A stretch of DNA of 64,000 nucleotides, taken from positions 62,001 through 126,000 of the forward strand of contig JAFYSH010000014.1 in NCBI GenBank assembly GCA_017546605.1, written 5' to 3'. Position 1 is the stretch's first letter; every line of letters starts with the position of its first letter. The notes under the pieces are model-generated. The model was not told the DNA's origin, did not search any database, and was given only the letters and a program-made list of their open reading frames with translations. Below, piece by piece: positions 36,087-45,264 of the stretch. The stretch comes from Bacteroidales bacterium (GTDB lineage Bacteria > Bacteroidota > Bacteroidia > Bacteroidales > UBA932). Position numbers and translations under genes: made by a program.

Positions 36087-36788
36087 TTATGCGTGTGTTT
36101 CGGGATTCAACTTGAAGCGCAGGTATGTGATGGGAAGGCCTTGAGCCAGGAAATGTTGTTCGTAGAAGGTCTTCACGGATAGGATCTCGTCATCGGTAGC
36201 GCGTCCGCTGCCATAGATGTCATTGTCAGCTTCCAGCAGCCGATGTTTCCCAGCTTCGATGACTTCCAGGGTGGACTCATGCAGCAGTTGGCTATCTGTT
36301 TTTAGGTGGATAGTTCCTGTTTCGCCCTCCTGTGCTCCCATCTTCAAGAAGTTTTTATACCGGGCAAGAAAAACCTCGCTAGTGAGGCGTTTGCGGGGTT
36401 TGTGGACTTGAGGGTCAGCAAATGTTACCCAAATTTCGGAAACTTCATCTTTTGCAAAGATGGACTCAATGAATTCAATGCGGATTCGAAGGAAGGCTAC
36501 GTTGGGTAGGTTGTGTTCGGTTGCATATTTGGCTCCTTTCCAAAGGCGGGCTCCCTTGATGTCCACGCCGATGTAGTTTTTCTCCGGATGTCGCTCTGCC
36601 AAGGCAATGGTGTATTCTCCCTTTCCACAGCCCAATTCCAAAACAATCGGGTTGTTATTGCCGAACATTTGTTCGCCCCAGTTACCTTTCAGGGGATGAT
36701 CTTTGTGAAAAATTTCCTCGGTAGCTGGTTGCACCAGGCACCGGAAGCTTTCGTTTTCCTTGAATTTGAAAAGTTTGTTCTTACTCAT
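36087..36788 (-). CDS. trmB: tRNA (guanine-N7-)-methyltransferase
   Basis: Makes m7G46 in tRNA. The 233-residue protein has the SAM-binding motif LELGCGKGEYTIALA, the acidic motif YIGVDIKGARLWKGA and the family-specific VTFADPQVHKPRKRL. Its start overlaps the end of gldH by 8 nt, suggesting translational coupling. Confidence 0.94.
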   Translation of the reverse strand: MSKNKLFKFKENESFRCLVQPATEEIFHKDHPLKGNWGEQMFGNNNPIVLELGCGKGEYTIALAERHPEKNYIGVDIKGARLWKGAKYATEHNLPNVAFLRIRIEFIESIFAKDEVSEIWVTFADPQVHKPRKRLTSEVFLARYKNFLKMGAQEGETGTIHLKTDSQLLHESTLEVIEAGKHRLLEADNDIYGSGRATDDEILSVKTFYEQHFLAQGLPITYLRFKLNPETHA

Positions 36789-37317
36789 TTTGTTCCGCTG
36801 TACATATTAGGCCCAAACAATGTAGGCCGGATATTGGTTCTTGTGTATTGCAATAGATGGCAATTTCCCACAGGCCCGTTTCAATGGGTTGGATGCCTGC
36901 TCGGTATAGCCAGGTCAAATCGTTGCCGGAACGCGTCGTAATGACGGTAATGGCTGGTTCCTGTCCGTTTTTTAAGCATTGGTGTCGGTATGCATCGATG
37001 GAGTTGGCATCCAGAGGGAGTTCGATGGTTTCCTCATAGCGTTGACCGGAAGGTGCAGTCGCTCGAATTCTCAGTGACCAGAATGGATCCGCAAGCCGGT
37101 GATCCGTTCTGGCTGTGATCGCGATTCGATATTGGGTTGACTCTTCCAACAATGGTGCTGAAAAATGCAGGGTATCGGTCGTTTTCAGGCAATGGCCGGG
37201 CAGGACTTGTAATTGGTGAGTGGGTAGGGGTTGTTTGCAGGATAGAGCAGCTAGCAGTACCCCCACGCATAAAATCCCAATCCGCTTATTCCTCTTTGTT
37301 CTTAACAGGTTTCCCAT
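36781..37317 (-). CDS. gldH: GldH-type lipoprotein
   Basis: A 178-residue lipoprotein similar to GldH, first known from gliding motility in Flavobacteria but conserved in non-gliding Bacteroidales. Start set at 37317 (MGNLLRTKRNKR), preceded by GGAG; the signal ends in LLAALSC with lipidated Cys27. The mature part has the beta-rich pattern of GldH (YRIAITARTDHRLADPFWSLRI). The start lies inside the end of ricT (32-nt overlap) and its stop overlaps trmB. The order holB-ricT-gldH is the usual one in Bacteroidales, which supports the name; the role here is unknown. Confidence 0.82.
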   Translation of the reverse strand: MGNLLRTKRNKRIGILCVGVLLAALSCKQPLPTHQLQVLPGHCLKTTDTLHFSAPLLEESTQYRIAITARTDHRLADPFWSLRIRATAPSGQRYEETIELPLDANSIDAYRHQCLKNGQEPAITVITTRSGNDLTWLYRAGIQPIETGLWEIAIYCNTQEPISGLHCLGLICTAEQNE

Positions 37318-38491
37318 GCTCTCCACCTTTTTTCGGTTTTCGCTTTTTGTTGTTGGGACGGGGTTTGTTGTTTGCCGGGTTGTTACGTTTATTATTTTTC
37401 TTGTTATCGTCAAAACGGTCTATTTTCTCATCACCCACGGCACTGATAAACTCTGTCTGATGGTGTGTTTCTTCTTGATTCATCAAAGAAGGACCTTTCT
37501 TGCCGCGAGCATTGAGTTTCAAAATCTCAATTACCTTTTCCTTCGGAAGCGGATATGTGTTCGCCAGAGAGTGGGGATCGTAGGAGAAGGTCATGAGCCC
37601 TTTGAGAATATCGGTTTTCACCAAATGGGCTTCTCCATCTTGGAGAATCAGCGGGTTGTTGACCCGAGGCATCTGGTTGATGGCGTCTTGGTAAACCGCA
37701 GCTTCGTAGTTGATGCAGCATTTTAGTTTGCCGCATTGGCCGGCCAATTTTTGCGGGTTTAATGAGAGGTCCTGGCAACGAGCCGATTGTGTGGTGATGG
37801 AGTGGAAATCTACGATGTGCGTAGAGCAACACAACGTACGGCCACAAACTCCGATGTCTCCAATCAGTGCTGCTTCTTGGCGGGCTCCAATCTGTTTCAT
37901 TTCAATCCGGATTCGGAACTCTTCGGCAAAGACCTTGATGAGTTGACGGAAGTCGACCCGTTCATCAGCGATGTAATAGAAAATGGCTTTGGTGCCGTCT
38001 CCTTGAAATTCTACATCGCCAATTTTCATGCTGAGCTTCATTTCGGCCGCAATTTGACGGGCACGAATCATGGTTTGGTGTTCTCGTGCAATGGCTTCTT
38101 GCCAGCGTTCCATGTCCAAGGCTTTGGCTTTCCGGTAGATCTTCTTGCATTCGTAGGTTTGCGGGTTGTAGTGGTGGCGCATCATTTGTCGGGCAACAAT
38201 AGCACCATCCAGGGTGATGATGCCCAAATCGTGGCCATTGGCCGCTTCTACCACGACAAAGTCCCCGGTACGGAGTAATTGTCCGGAGGCGTTGCGGTAA
38301 AAACCTTTCCGGGTATTTTTGAAGCGAACTTCAAAGATGTCGCGGACATCTTCTTGTTGGATGCCGCTCAACCAGTTGAATGATTCCAGTTTGCAGCATC
38401 CGGTTTTGTATTGGCATTGGAGACTACCTTCCGGCGTACGCTCGGTGGTGCATCCCCGTTCACAGTCATATTTTATATGTTTTTCTTCCAT
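37286..38491 (-). CDS. ricT: PSP1/RicT domain protein
   Basis: A 401-residue PSP1-domain protein. In Bacillus, RicT (YaaT) acts with RicA and RicF in RNA processing with an iron-sulfur cluster. The Cys-rich motifs are clear: an N-terminal region with CERGC and CQYKTGCC, then GVCGRTLCCSTH and CGKLKCCINYE in the PSP1 core. The C-terminal 60 residues are a Lys/Asn/Gly-rich disordered tail. It lies 15 nt from holB and overlaps gldH. Confidence 0.9.
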   Translation of the reverse strand: MEEKHIKYDCERGCTTERTPEGSLQCQYKTGCCKLESFNWLSGIQQEDVRDIFEVRFKNTRKGFYRNASGQLLRTGDFVVVEAANGHDLGIITLDGAIVARQMMRHHYNPQTYECKKIYRKAKALDMERWQEAIAREHQTMIRARQIAAEMKLSMKIGDVEFQGDGTKAIFYYIADERVDFRQLIKVFAEEFRIRIEMKQIGARQEAALIGDIGVCGRTLCCSTHIVDFHSITTQSARCQDLSLNPQKLAGQCGKLKCCINYEAAVYQDAINQMPRVNNPLILQDGEAHLVKTDILKGLMTFSYDPHSLANTYPLPKEKVIEILKLNARGKKGPSLMNQEETHHQTEFISAVGDEKIDRFDDNKKNNKRNNPANNKPRPNNKKRKPKKGGEHGKPVKNKEE

Positions 38492-38506
38492 AAATTCAGG
38501 TATTGA

Positions 38507-39529
38507 CTACAAATTTACAGCGTTATAGAGAGAATTGCAAAGAACCGCAAAGACGCTTTTTGCATTCACATTGGATTCGATGAGGTTGCGGGCCTGGTCG
38601 GTGGCAGTAAAAGCACTTTCCAGCCCGTTGTTGGAAAATTTTTGGGCGAGTGTTTGTAAGGTGTTTTTTGCAGAGTCCGTCAGTGTGGATCGCGGAGAGA
38701 GCTCTTCGCGGATCCAAAGGATATCACGCAAGCAACGTTCCAGATACAAGCAGAAGTGTTTTTGTTTTTCTCGTCCCAGTTCCCATAGCTTTTCTCCCGT
38801 TTGCAGGAGTCCCAAGAGGTTGGATTGTGCCGCATACGAGAGCAGTTGTAGGGCCGGTTCTTGCCATTCGGTTTCCTCCTGTTCTGCTGACAGGTCCTCA
38901 ATGGGGGCAACCTCAATGCGCAGGCAGCGGGACAGGATGGTGGAAATGACCCGTTCCGGAGCGTGAGTAATGAGGAAGAAATACGTGTTGGGGTAGGGCT
39001 CTTCAATGATTTTCAGCAGTTTGTTAGCAGCCTCTGCCGTCATGCGTTCCGGGAGCCATATGAGTGTGTATTTGTTGCCGCCTTCGTAAGCGCGTACCGA
39101 CATTTTGGCAAGGACTTCCTTGGCTTCTTGTACGGCAATGGTTCCCGTTTTTTCATCCAGGCCGAGTGCCTTTCCGAGGGTCTCTTCGGAAAAATAGGGA
39201 TTCGAAAGGACAAGCGACCGCCACGCTCCCAGGAATGATTCACTCAAGGGGCGGCTACTGCTTTTTCCAGTGCTGTTTGTTGGAAAGATGAAATGTAGAT
39301 CGGGATGGATGAGTTTGTTGAATTTTAAACAGTTGGGACAGGTCCCACAAGCGTCTTGTCCATTGGGGTGGGTGCAGGACAAGTATTGGGCCAGCGCGAT
39401 GGCCAATGCAACAGCACCGTATTCGCCGCTTTCGGAGAACAGCAAGGCATGGCCAGCGTGGTTTTGGTCACACATTGCTGCCAATCTCTTTTTCAAGGGT
39501 TCATTCCCCCGGATATCTCGGAATAACAT
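38507..39529 (-). CDS. holB: DNA polymerase III delta' subunit
   Basis: Subunit of the clamp loader that places the sliding clamp on DNA. The 340-residue protein starts MLFRDIRGNEPLKKRLA and has the zinc module CTHPNGQDACGTCPNC. The P-loop region is degenerate (SESGEYGAVAL in place of GxxxxGKT), normal for delta', which does not bind ATP productively. The arginine finger context ILSRCLRIEV is present. First of the holB-ricT-gldH-trmB run on the minus strand. Confidence 0.9.
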   Translation of the reverse strand: MLFRDIRGNEPLKKRLAAMCDQNHAGHALLFSESGEYGAVALAIALAQYLSCTHPNGQDACGTCPNCLKFNKLIHPDLHFIFPTNSTGKSSSRPLSESFLGAWRSLVLSNPYFSEETLGKALGLDEKTGTIAVQEAKEVLAKMSVRAYEGGNKYTLIWLPERMTAEAANKLLKIIEEPYPNTYFFLITHAPERVISTILSRCLRIEVAPIEDLSAEQEETEWQEPALQLLSYAAQSNLLGLLQTGEKLWELGREKQKHFCLYLERCLRDILWIREELSPRSTLTDSAKNTLQTLAQKFSNNGLESAFTATDQARNLIESNVNAKSVFAVLCNSLYNAVNL

Positions 39530-39553
39530 AGGACAAAGTTAACCTTTTTTGAT

Positions 39554-41383
39554 TTACCCTCGGATAATCATTTCACACTTTTCGCAATCGAATTCGACCA
39601 CGAGTCGGTAGCCTTGGTTGATTAGGTACCAAGGGCGTTTGTCGTTGCCTCGGGTGCATTGTCCCATCTCAAATCGTAAACAATATTTGCAGCGCATCAG
39701 TTCTGAGTTGGGTGTCGGAAGCAGCTCATATGCCTGTTGGTCTGGAGCCCCCAAGGCTTCGTATAGCGATCGGGACAGGTGATTGGCAATGTTGAGGTTG
39801 CCCTGGCTTTGTTGGTTCCAGGCTTTTTGAAACAAAAGTTTTTGCTGGGGTTGAATTGTAGGCACAGGCACCGCAAAGGTTGCCGGATGAGCGGGTTGTT
39901 GTTCAAAATTCAGCGCAAGCAGACGACGCACTTCGTTGAGGCGGGCAGCCGGGATGAACGGATAGCTGTGGATGTGTAGATCTTGGAGGAAAAACTGGTA
40001 GTTGTCGCTTTTCTTTTCAATTTGACGACGAATGTTTTCCAAGGCCATTTCCGAATTTCTGGCAGGGTCGAAAGGCCCCGCTAGGACTTGGGAGGCTTGA
40101 CGTCCGTCTTCACTTTGGGCTTGAAAGCAAAGCCCGTCGGGTTGTTCAGTTACCGAAACCCGTACGGCAATAAGCCGTTGCGGCATTTGTTTTTCCAACT
40201 CTTTTTCAAAGGCGTGGTTGTAGTTTCGGAACAACAGGCAGCCGTTGGTCAATTCGGGTAGGTTTTTTGTTTTGATCCAGCCGTCGCTTATCTGTTCAAT
40301 ACGGAGTCCGGTGACTGTTCCTTGTGTGGAAATCAGACACAAACCATCTCCGTTGTTGAGTGATTTGTCGGTGTCAATCCGAAAAATAGCCCAATCTTTT
40401 TTTCGTTGGAGATTTTGCAATGGTCCGATGCGTTCACCGATGTTTTTCCCAGCCTCCATGGAGCACCATTTTTTTCGTTTTCCGTCCAGGTGAAATGGAG
40501 TCCGGCCGCGATTAAAGGTAGCATCGGGTTGAGGAGTAAATCCACCGGAAACGCGACCCCAAGATGCGCGGGCATAGCGATCGGGATGGCGGTCAATGAT
40601 TTCGTCAAGTAGCCGTCGATAATGGCGTACAATGTTTTTTACATAAGACTCGTTTTTCAAGCGCCCTTCGATCTTGAATGAGCAGACCCCTCTTTCAGCC
40701 AATGCTTCGAGGTGTTCCTCTCCTGAAAAATCTTTGAGAGAGAGGAGGGTTTTGTTGCGGGCAAGTAGCCTGCCGTCAGCGTCTTCCAAGTCGTATCGTC
40801 CGCGGCAAGCTTGAATACAGCAGCCACGGTTGGCACTTCTACGGGCTAGTTTTTGGCTCAGGTAACAAGCACCGCTATAGGATACACACAGTGCTCCGTG
40901 GACGAAGGTTTCGATTTCACAAGGGACGGCTTGTCGAATCGCTTGAATTTGATCGAGGGACAACTCTCGGGCTAGAATGATCCGCTCAAACCCAAAAGAG
41001 GAAAGGAATTGGGCTTGTTCAACGGTTCGGATGTTGGTTTGGGTGGAGGCGTGCAGCGGGATGGGCGGTCGGTTCATTTTTAGAATGCCCAGGTCTTGGA
41101 TGATGATGGCATCACAGCCAATCTCATAGGCTTTCCAGAGGTATTCTTCCACCTCTGCTAGCTCTTGATCGTAGAGAATGGTGTTGAGGACCAGGTAAAT
41201 CTTAACGCCAAAACGGTGGGCATACTGTACCAGTTCCTGTAGGTCTTCAAAGCTATTCCCAGCTGCTTCGCGGGCTCCGTAGGCCGGTCCGGCTATATAA
41301 ACAGCATCGGCACCGCAGTCAATGGCCGCGATGCCGATCTCTTTGTTCTTGGCCGGAGCCAGTAATTCAAGTTTTATTTGCAT
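39554..41383 (-). CDS. U32 family protein (RlhA/TrhP-like RNA hydroxylation)
   Basis: A 609-residue member of the family once called peptidase U32. RlhA and TrhP of E. coli are needed for hydroxylation of 23S rRNA C2501 and tRNA U34 and carry an iron-sulfur cluster. The TIM-barrel N-terminus (ELLAPAKNKEIGIAAIDCGA, DAVYIAGPAYGAR) and the cluster-binding region GACYLSQKLARR to NRGCCIQACRGRY are present. A long C-terminal half ends in a further Cys-rich segment (CKYCLRFEMGQC, DCEKC). Length places it with RlhA-type proteins. It overlaps the end of the TPR gene by 10 nt. Confidence 0.88.
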   Translation of the reverse strand: MQIKLELLAPAKNKEIGIAAIDCGADAVYIAGPAYGAREAAGNSFEDLQELVQYAHRFGVKIYLVLNTILYDQELAEVEEYLWKAYEIGCDAIIIQDLGILKMNRPPIPLHASTQTNIRTVEQAQFLSSFGFERIILARELSLDQIQAIRQAVPCEIETFVHGALCVSYSGACYLSQKLARRSANRGCCIQACRGRYDLEDADGRLLARNKTLLSLKDFSGEEHLEALAERGVCSFKIEGRLKNESYVKNIVRHYRRLLDEIIDRHPDRYARASWGRVSGGFTPQPDATFNRGRTPFHLDGKRKKWCSMEAGKNIGERIGPLQNLQRKKDWAIFRIDTDKSLNNGDGLCLISTQGTVTGLRIEQISDGWIKTKNLPELTNGCLLFRNYNHAFEKELEKQMPQRLIAVRVSVTEQPDGLCFQAQSEDGRQASQVLAGPFDPARNSEMALENIRRQIEKKSDNYQFFLQDLHIHSYPFIPAARLNEVRRLLALNFEQQPAHPATFAVPVPTIQPQQKLLFQKAWNQQSQGNLNIANHLSRSLYEALGAPDQQAYELLPTPNSELMRCKYCLRFEMGQCTRGNDKRPWYLINQGYRLVVEFDCEKCEMIIRG

Positions 41384-42315
41384 TTGAGCTCAACTTCGAC
41401 TTTGTGTTTTGCATATTCTGCAAATTGAGGGTCGGTCAAGATGGCTCGGTAGTATCCGCAAGCTTTGTCGGCTTGACCCAATGCTTCGTATGCAGTAGCA
41501 GCATAGTATTTCATTTGGTTGGCATCGTTGGCGTTCGGAGACATTGCCAAGTAAGCTTCCAAGCTAACCACTGCCTCTGCATTTTTCTTGGCGCTGATTG
41601 CAGCGATTGCATAAATCTTATGAGCGGTTGCATTTTCTTCGATTTGGTTGGCTTTGCTTGCGTAGTCCATTGCACCGGTGAAGTCTTTTGCTTGACGAGC
41701 TTTGTTTGCTTTGGTCAAGTAGAAACCAGAAAGTTGTTTGTCTGCATTGGCTTTTTGGCCCAATTCTGCAGCTTTGGTGAAAGCGTTGACGGTTTGTTCA
41801 TCGTTGCTGGTACGAGAAGAAGCCATACCCAAACGCAACCAAGCCATTGCGTTATTTCCATCGAAATCAAGGGCAGCCAGGTAAGCCCCTACAGCAGCTT
41901 CATAATCCTTAGCGTTCAATTTTTCATTACCATTTTGGATGAAAAGTTGGGGAATCAACGAAGTAGCTTCAGCAACGACGTTGTCATCACCAAAGTCAGC
42001 ACCTTTTTCAATGGCAATTTTCAAGGTTTCCACCGCTTTATCCAAGTTCTTGGCAACACCGTATTCTTTACCGATGTGCAGGTAGATCGTAGGGATTACA
42101 GCTTTACAGTTGTTGGCAACTTCTTCTGCATCAAAGCCGATGATTTCTGCTTCTGCCAATGCTTTTTCAAAGTTCTCCAAGGCGGTGGCCATATTTCCTG
42201 CGTTCAATTCAGTAGCACCGGCATTGTACAATTCGGTTGCAGTTTCAACCGTTTGTGCAAAGGAGGCAGAGATCGCAAATAAAGCGACAAAAGTAGACAA
42301 GACTAATTTTTTCAT
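41374..42315 (-). CDS. Periplasmic TPR-repeat protein
   Basis: A 313-residue protein with a signal peptide ending in ASFAQ (about 21) followed by several tetratricopeptide repeats (YNAGATELNAGNMATALENF, YLAALDFDGNNAMAWLRLGM, YYAATAYEALGQADKACGYY). No enzymatic domain. It is probably an envelope protein-protein scaffold. It overlaps the U32 gene start by 10 nt and has a TAttTTTG box upstream, divergent from the M16 gene. Exact function unknown. Confidence 0.85.
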   Translation of the reverse strand: MKKLVLSTFVALFAISASFAQTVETATELYNAGATELNAGNMATALENFEKALAEAEIIGFDAEEVANNCKAVIPTIYLHIGKEYGVAKNLDKAVETLKIAIEKGADFGDDNVVAEATSLIPQLFIQNGNEKLNAKDYEAAVGAYLAALDFDGNNAMAWLRLGMASSRTSNDEQTVNAFTKAAELGQKANADKQLSGFYLTKANKARQAKDFTGAMDYASKANQIEENATAHKIYAIAAISAKKNAEAVVSLEAYLAMSPNANDANQMKYYAATAYEALGQADKACGYYRAILTDPQFAEYAKHKVEVELKCK

Positions 42316-42371
42316 TGCGCTGTTTGTATTCTTAAAATTAAATAGTTTATAAAAATCAAAATAATAGAAGA

Positions 42372-42379
42372 CAAAAATA
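42372..42379 (-). promoter_or_regulatory. -7 box for the TPR protein gene
   Basis: TAttTTTG on the minus strand, 56 nt from the start codon. No -33 match. Confidence 0.45.
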
Positions 42380-42411
42380 AATAAAAATATTCAGCTACTA
42401 CTTTTTTTCTG

Positions 42412-42419
42412 TAATTTTG
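42412..42419 (+). promoter_or_regulatory. -7 box for the M16-like gene
   Basis: TAatTTTG on the plus strand, 22 nt before the start codon at 42442. No -33 match. Confidence 0.5.
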
Positions 42420-42441
42420 CTCAATCCTAACTTTATGTCGC

Positions 42442-45264
42442 ATGAAAAAACTGCTGATCTTGATTTTGAGTGGGTTGTGTGCCGTGACTGCGCTGATAGC
42501 ACAACCGTTGGAAATACTTCCGGACGATCCTCGTATCGTGAAGGGAGCCTTGGCAAATGGTTTGAGCTATTATCTGGTAAACAGCCAATTCCTGCCCGGA
42601 AGAGCGGACTTCTATTTGGTTGAGAAGTCGGGAGCGGCTTTGGAGGAGCCTGGGCAAGCTGGGATGTCTGCCTTTTTGGCTCAGATGAGCGTACGCGGAT
42701 CGCGCAATTTTCCTGGAACGACCCTGTTGGACTATTTTGCAGAACTGGGTTTGGATTTGCAACGCGATTTTGAGATCGATGCAGCCTTGGAGGAGACCAT
42801 CTTTCGCTTGTCCAATGTGCCGGTAGGAGCCCGTACTCCCGTGATGGACTCCACCTTGTTGGTACTGTACAACTGGTCTTGTTCCTTGAATCTGGATGAA
42901 GACGATGTGCAAAAAGCCAAGGTGTTTTTCCGCAACGAATATGCGACTCGGGATTCTGCCCAACATCGGATGAACCGACGGCTTCGTTTGCAGCTGTTGA
43001 ATGGTACTCAGTACGAAAATACATTTACAACACGTCTTTTGGATCAAGTAAATGATTTTACATCCAAAGAGTTGCGGAAATTTTACTACCAATGGTCCCG
43101 ACCGGATCTGCAAGCATTGATCGTGGTGGGAGATATTGACCCGGTGCAAGTGGAAATGAAGATCAAGACCTTGTTTCAAACAATGCCCAAGGCACCGGTT
43201 GTTGAGCAACGCTCTTATGAACGGACGTCGTTGCCCGGGGAGCTGCAAGTTGTATCTGCAACGGATGTGCAGGCTTCAGCGGCAGCGATTGCCTTCCATT
43301 TCCGCAACTTGCCGACTCCTTTCAAATTGCGAAATACAGCAATGCCTTATCTGCAGGATTATGTCAACGGGATGACTCGGTTTTTGTTGGAGGAACGAAT
43401 CAGTCGGATGAAGCAAGCTGCTGGTTTGCCGATTTGGGGGGAGCGTGTACAAGAGGGCAAGTTTTTAGGAACTCAGAACCAAGTCTCTTTGCAACTTGGT
43501 TTTTCGACTTCCCCCGACAGTTTGCAAGCTGCCGTGATTTGGATGGCCCGTATGCTGGAGCAAGTGCGTCGGGACGGCTTCTCCCAACAAGAATTTGACC
43601 GGGCCCGGACCCATTATTTGGCGGCTCTAGATGATCGCTATGAGTATCGGAAAACGGCAACGACCAATGCGGATTTTGCTCAACGTTGCGTTGCACATTA
43701 TTTGGACGGCAGTTCATTGGCCAGTTTGGAATTGCGCCAAGCCTTGTTGCACGAAGCAGATTCTTTGCTGTCTGTCGGAACCTTTAATACATACGTGGGA
43801 GCTTTGTTGCGTTCGCCGGAAGATCTGACGATCTCGATGACCGGACCGGATGGGGTTTCTTATCCGAATCAGGCCTGGGTTGACCGGGTATTGGAGGTGA
43901 TTTCAGAAATGAGTGGATCTGTACGTCCGGTTGCCCCTCTTCATTCCGTAGCCTTGCCCGAATTTCCGGAAATGGCAATCTTGCCGGCAGTTACTATGGA
44001 GACGACGGATCCGATGTCCGGAGCAACGTTGCTTACATTTGAGAATGGAGTGAGCGCTTTGTTGAAACCGACCCTGGCTGAGCCAGGACAGATTTACTTC
44101 CAGGCCATCTCGAAAGGCGGTATTTCTCTGTTGCAAAATGCGTCACCGTTACTTCGTGATTACATGGGACAAATTGCGGATCTCTGCCAAATTGGAGACC
44201 TTTCTGCTGCGGATTTGGCGGCCTTTAACCACAGTCGCCGAATGGTTTTGAATAAAGAGATTACCTATGCGACGAGTGCCTTGAAAGGTCAGGCTCCCTT
44301 GCAGGAGATGGAGACCTTCTTGCAAGAAATTAACCTCCATTTTACGGCCATGCAGGCCGATCCAGCTGCATTTGACTACTTCAAAAAGGTGCAGATGGCT
44401 CAATCAGCCTATGTGGATAATAATCCTTTCCATCAAGTACAGGATACATTGGCTAAATACTTGCATAACCCGAGTACTTACACCGCCTTGTCGAATCCCG
44501 AAGATTTGTTCGATTTGAATTATGGAGGAGCTGTGGAATTCTTGAAGAAGTTGTATGCCAATGCAGCAAGTTATACCTTCCTCTTTGTCGGCGACTTTGA
44601 TCCGGCAACGCTCAAACCAATGTTGGCTCGTTATTTGGGTTCCTTGCCCAGTAATCCTAACCGTCGGGACAACTGGCAGGTCTTGCCCTACTACTTGAAC
44701 AAGTTGGTTCGTCGGATTGAGATCCCGATGGATTTCCCCTCAGACAAGGCGTATTATCGGATCACCTTGCTAGGAGAATCTCCCAATAATCTGGAGGACC
44801 GGGTAGTGGGTAATATGATCGCGGAGGTGTTGGCTAGTCGTCTTCGTCAAGCCCTTTTCCAGGTAGGTGTGGCCCCTGATGTTGCCTTCGAATTCAGAAA
44901 CTACCCGGAAGAGTTTCTGATTATGAGCCTTGCTTTTGAGACGGAGCAATATCAGCCTCAGGTGTTCGAAAGTTTGCAGGCGTTGTATGCCCAATTGCAG
45001 GAAAATGGGATTGAAGAGGCTGATTTTGCATTGGTGAAGAAGGTCCTCAAGACCCGGTTCGAACTGAATCAGAAAACTTCCTGTGACTTTTGGATGGATT
45101 TGTTGGTGGACCGCTATGTGTATGGAAAAGATTTTTATTCAAGATATATGTCGTCTTTGGATCAAATGACTTGTGCGCAATTCAATGCAGCGCTGACTCG
45201 TTATTTGAAGACTGGAGGACGTCTGGATTTGGTACTGTATGGAAACGACAATTATACAAATTGA
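42442..45264 (+). CDS. M16 peptidase-like protein lacking the zinc motif
   Basis: A 940-residue exported protein with the two-half organisation of M16 (pitrilysin/PqqL-like) peptidases: a signal peptide to about residue 20, then an N-terminal half beginning VKGALANGLSYYLV, and a later segment ALIVVGDIDP typical of M16. Where active enzymes have G-x-AHFLEHM, this one reads GMSAFLAQM (74-82): both zinc histidines and the catalytic glutamate are replaced by Ala77, Ala80 and Gln81. No HxxEH is seen in the second half. It is therefore probably not a protease by itself, but a partner subunit or chaperone-like homologue. No active M16 gene lies beside it. The DUF3109 gene overlaps its end by 26 nt. 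Confidence 0.9.
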   Translation: MKKLLILILSGLCAVTALIAQPLEILPDDPRIVKGALANGLSYYLVNSQFLPGRADFYLVEKSGAALEEPGQAGMSAFLAQMSVRGSRNFPGTTLLDYFAELGLDLQRDFEIDAALEETIFRLSNVPVGARTPVMDSTLLVLYNWSCSLNLDEDDVQKAKVFFRNEYATRDSAQHRMNRRLRLQLLNGTQYENTFTTRLLDQVNDFTSKELRKFYYQWSRPDLQALIVVGDIDPVQVEMKIKTLFQTMPKAPVVEQRSYERTSLPGELQVVSATDVQASAAAIAFHFRNLPTPFKLRNTAMPYLQDYVNGMTRFLLEERISRMKQAAGLPIWGERVQEGKFLGTQNQVSLQLGFSTSPDSLQAAVIWMARMLEQVRRDGFSQQEFDRARTHYLAALDDRYEYRKTATTNADFAQRCVAHYLDGSSLASLELRQALLHEADSLLSVGTFNTYVGALLRSPEDLTISMTGPDGVSYPNQAWVDRVLEVISEMSGSVRPVAPLHSVALPEFPEMAILPAVTMETTDPMSGATLLTFENGVSALLKPTLAEPGQIYFQAISKGGISLLQNASPLLRDYMGQIADLCQIGDLSAADLAAFNHSRRMVLNKEITYATSALKGQAPLQEMETFLQEINLHFTAMQADPAAFDYFKKVQMAQSAYVDNNPFHQVQDTLAKYLHNPSTYTALSNPEDLFDLNYGGAVEFLKKLYANAASYTFLFVGDFDPATLKPMLARYLGSLPSNPNRRDNWQVLPYYLNKLVRRIEIPMDFPSDKAYYRITLLGESPNNLEDRVVGNMIAEVLASRLRQALFQVGVAPDVAFEFRNYPEEFLIMSLAFETEQYQPQVFESLQALYAQLQENGIEEADFALVKKVLKTRFELNQKTSCDFWMDLLVDRYVYGKDFYSRYMSSLDQMTCAQFNAALTRYLKTGGRLDLVLYGNDNYTN

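Noticed and set aside
42433..43248. A 271-codon frame antisense to the M16-like gene
   Set aside because: The sense protein is well supported by family features; the antisense product is rich in His, Gln and Arg and resembles nothing, so it is a shadow.
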